Source: Actinoplanes siamensis
GTDB lineage: Bacteria; Actinomycetota; Actinomycetes; Mycobacteriales; Micromonosporaceae
DNA length: 64,000 nt
Assembly: GCF_016862395.1 (NCBI RefSeq)
Contig: NZ_BOMW01000058.1
Location: 22,954 to 86,953 of the forward strand
Direction of reading: 5' to 3'
Positions 62,533 to 64,000 of this stretch are shown in pieces (within the stretch, counting starts at the first letter, position 1; each line of letters starts with the position of its first letter). Below the pieces are notes generated by a model, which did not search any database, was not told the origin of the DNA, and saw only the letters and a list, made by a program, of their open reading frames with translations. The translations under genes were made by a program, and so were the position numbers.

Positions 62533-63321
62533 GTGGCTTTTCGAGGCGAACGCGGGGCCGCCGCGCGCCGGGCGCTGCGGCGCGCGGCCGGCCGCCGACG
62601 GACCGTCTGGTCGGTCGGCGTCCCGCTCATCGCGCTGGCCGCGGGCCTGCTGTTCACCACCTCCGCGACGACCGCCGACGGCACGGCGCTGCGCGACGAC
62701 CGGCGGCCCCAACTGGCGCAGTTGATCGCGGACAAGCGGGAGCGCCTGGCCGCGGCCGAGAAACGCGAGGCGACACTGCGGGCTCAGGTGGATCAAGAAA
62801 CCGCACGCCTCGCCGAAGTGGACACACCGGTAAAAATCGCCCGGCAGAGCGCCGACGCGATCCTCCAGCCGGCCGGGTTCACCGCGCTGCGCGGTCCGGG
62901 CCTCACGGTCACTCTGAACGACTCACCGCGGCGCGGTTCGGATTTCGGGGACAATGCTCCCGACAACGACGATCTGGTCGTTCACCAGGGCGATGTCCAG
63001 GCCGTCGTGAACGCCATGTGGGCCGGCGGGGCGGAGGCCATGACGATCATGGATGTCCGCGTGATCAGCACCAGCGCGGTACGCTGTGTCGGCAACACGC
63101 TGCTCCTTCACGGTCAGGTTTTCTCCCCACCCTTCAAGATCACAGCAATCGGCGAACCCACAGCGATGCATCGTGCGTTGGAGTCCGCAGAAGGAGTCAA
63201 GCAGTTCCGCGAGGCCGTCGCCGACTTCGGTCTCGGTTACACGGAGAAGATGGAAAAGGACGTGACAGTGCGGGCGTACGACGGCTCGACCGACCTCCGA
63301 TCCGCGCAGGCGGCCCAGTGA
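62533..63321 (+). CDS. DUF881 family membrane-anchored protein
   Basis: A 262-residue protein with an Arg-rich cytoplasmic N-terminus, one transmembrane helix (VWSVGVPLIALAAGLLFTTSA), a coiled coil (QLIADKRERLAAAEKREATLRAQVDQETARLAEV) and the DUF881 fold (GPGLTVTLNDSPRR ... DNDDLVVHQGDVQAVVNAMWAGGAEAMTIMDVRVISTSAVRCVGNTLLLHGQVFSPPFKI). The family is tied to division or cell-wall loci, role unknown. GTG 62533 is chosen for GGGAGG 5 nt upstream. It overlaps the next gene by 4 bp. Confidence 0.88.
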   Translation: MAFRGERGAAARRALRRAAGRRRTVWSVGVPLIALAAGLLFTTSATTADGTALRDDRRPQLAQLIADKRERLAAAEKREATLRAQVDQETARLAEVDTPVKIARQSADAILQPAGFTALRGPGLTVTLNDSPRRGSDFGDNAPDNDDLVVHQGDVQAVVNAMWAGGAEAMTIMDVRVISTSAVRCVGNTLLLHGQVFSPPFKITAIGEPTAMHRALESAEGVKQFREAVADFGLGYTEKMEKDVTVRAYDGSTDLRSAQAAQ

Positions 63322-64000
63322 CGAGCACGCCGCAGGAGTTCCCGGGGACGCCGGCCGGCCGCGGCCGGCACCGAGCTCCCGATGCCGAGGCCCAGACGGC
63401 ATACATCCCGCGCGTCAGCGACGCATCGCCGGACGGTGTGCCGGGTGGCCCCCTGACCGTGCCGGTGGGCCTGGGGGCGAACGTGAGCCCCAGCCCGGCC
63501 GGTTCGCCACGGTCCACGCGCGCCGCCACGCCCGCGGAGCCGCCGGCCGTGGACCCCGCCGTGCTCGAGGCCGGCCAGGCCGCGCAGCCGCGGACCCCGG
63601 CCGCCTTTCCCGAGGTGGGGATCGACGAGGTGAGCGCGGCAGCGGCCGCTGCGCGCCGCCGCGCGATACCGCCGGTGGCGCAGCCGTCCGCCGCGGGTTT
63701 CGGTTTCCTCAGCGACGACAAGAACCGAGACCCGATCGCGGTACGACCGGAGCCCGGCCTACCCACCACGGAGTTCCCGCCCGGCGGCACGCACGCCACG
63801 GCCGCGTCCCCGTCGATCCCGCCCACCGCACCTCCGCCCGCGCCGGCCTCGCCCATCGGTCTCCCGCCGACCGGCATCTCGGTGACCGGCATCTCGGTGA
63901 CCACCGCCGCGTCCTCGTCGGCCGGCCTGCCCTCGGGCAACGGCTCCCCGGACAACCCGAGCTGGAACACCGAGCCCACCCGCCAGCAGAGCCCGGCGCC
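63318..64000 (+). CDS. Pro-rich protein, N-terminal part (possible class E sortase)
   Basis: A frame open to the window edge, coupled by GTGA to the DUF881 gene. The visible 227 residues are Pro/Ser/Ala/Thr-rich and disordered, with a tandem TGISV duplication (15-bp DNA repeat near 63875-63905). In related genomes the gene after crgA-DUF881 is a class E sortase with a long Pro-rich cytoplasmic extension, so that is the favoured guess. No catalytic part lies inside the window, so this is inference from context. Confidence 0.55.
   Translation, partial: MTSTPQEFPGTPAGRGRHRAPDAEAQTAYIPRVSDASPDGVPGGPLTVPVGLGANVSPSPAGSPRSTRAATPAEPPAVDPAVLEAGQAAQPRTPAAFPEVGIDEVSAAAAAARRRAIPPVAQPSAAGFGFLSDDKNRDPIAVRPEPGLPTTEFPPGGTHATAASPSIPPTAPPPAPASPIGLPPTGISVTGISVTTAASSSAGLPSGNGSPDNPSWNTEPTRQQSPA

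Overview
The window is very GC-rich, with strongly G/C-biased third codon positions, frequent GTG starts and strong intrinsic hairpins. Gene content (FadE5-type acyl-CoA dehydrogenase, EtfD-like reductase, CrgA, DUF881, HspR/HAIR heat-shock control, a LppU/SCO3897-type protein, many Pro-rich membrane proteins) points to a filamentous actinobacterium, most likely of the Micromonosporaceae (Actinoplanes-like). That placement is inferred from gene content, not from a search.

Layout. 0-9 kb: a partial unknown gene, class II fructose-bisphosphate aldolase, a small acidic protein, the two-gene Hen1-Pnkp RNA-repair cassette, a DedA protein, a class II aldolase/adducin protein and an ArsR regulator. 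9-13 kb: a gene-poor stretch, then two paralogous four-helix membrane proteins with long Pro/Gly tails. 13-24 kb: ClpB, a sugar-efflux MFS transporter, a KhtTU-like K+/H+ antiporter pair, and the dnaK-grpE-dnaJ-hspR operon. HAIR operators for HspR precede both clpB and dnaK. 24-34 kb: a translationally coupled pair of dynamin-like GTPases, several unknown genes, and an E1alpha-E1beta-E2 2-oxoacid dehydrogenase operon without E3. 34-48 kb: a microprotein, a 1084-residue low-complexity membrane protein, an NHL-thioredoxin protein, an orphan pxpA, hemolysin III, SixA, FadE5-type acyl-CoA dehydrogenase, a membrane SpoIIE-type phosphatase, a phosphoribosyltransferase, YciI, dcd and a PNPOx-like protein.

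48.65-55.17 kb is a genomic island inserted in a tRNA-Gly(CCC) gene. It is bounded by 49-bp direct repeats of the tRNA 3' end and has no integrase left. It carries an XRE-CutA pair, a short GntR regulator with palindromic operators, two small coupled genes, and an AT-rich two-gene module (HTH-ImmA/IrrE protease plus an unknown 220-residue partner) that is the best candidate here for an undescribed stress or defence system. It also carries an unknown winged-helix-like protein and a small membrane protein.

55.5-64 kb returns to core genes: a LamG-like exported protein, two CNNM/HlyC-type membrane proteins, a GPP34 protein, the EtfD-like Fe-S membrane oxidoreductase, crgA, a DUF881 protein and the start of a Pro-rich, possibly sortase, gene cut by the window edge.

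Cross-cutting observations: fadE and etfD, 17.6 kb apart, carry near-identical dyads (GTTACCC-N4-GTAAY) just upstream, suggesting one beta-oxidation regulator. At least nine genes show a TANNNT hexamer exactly 6-7 nt before the start codon, as expected for leaderless mRNAs; four more show CANNNT at the same distance.
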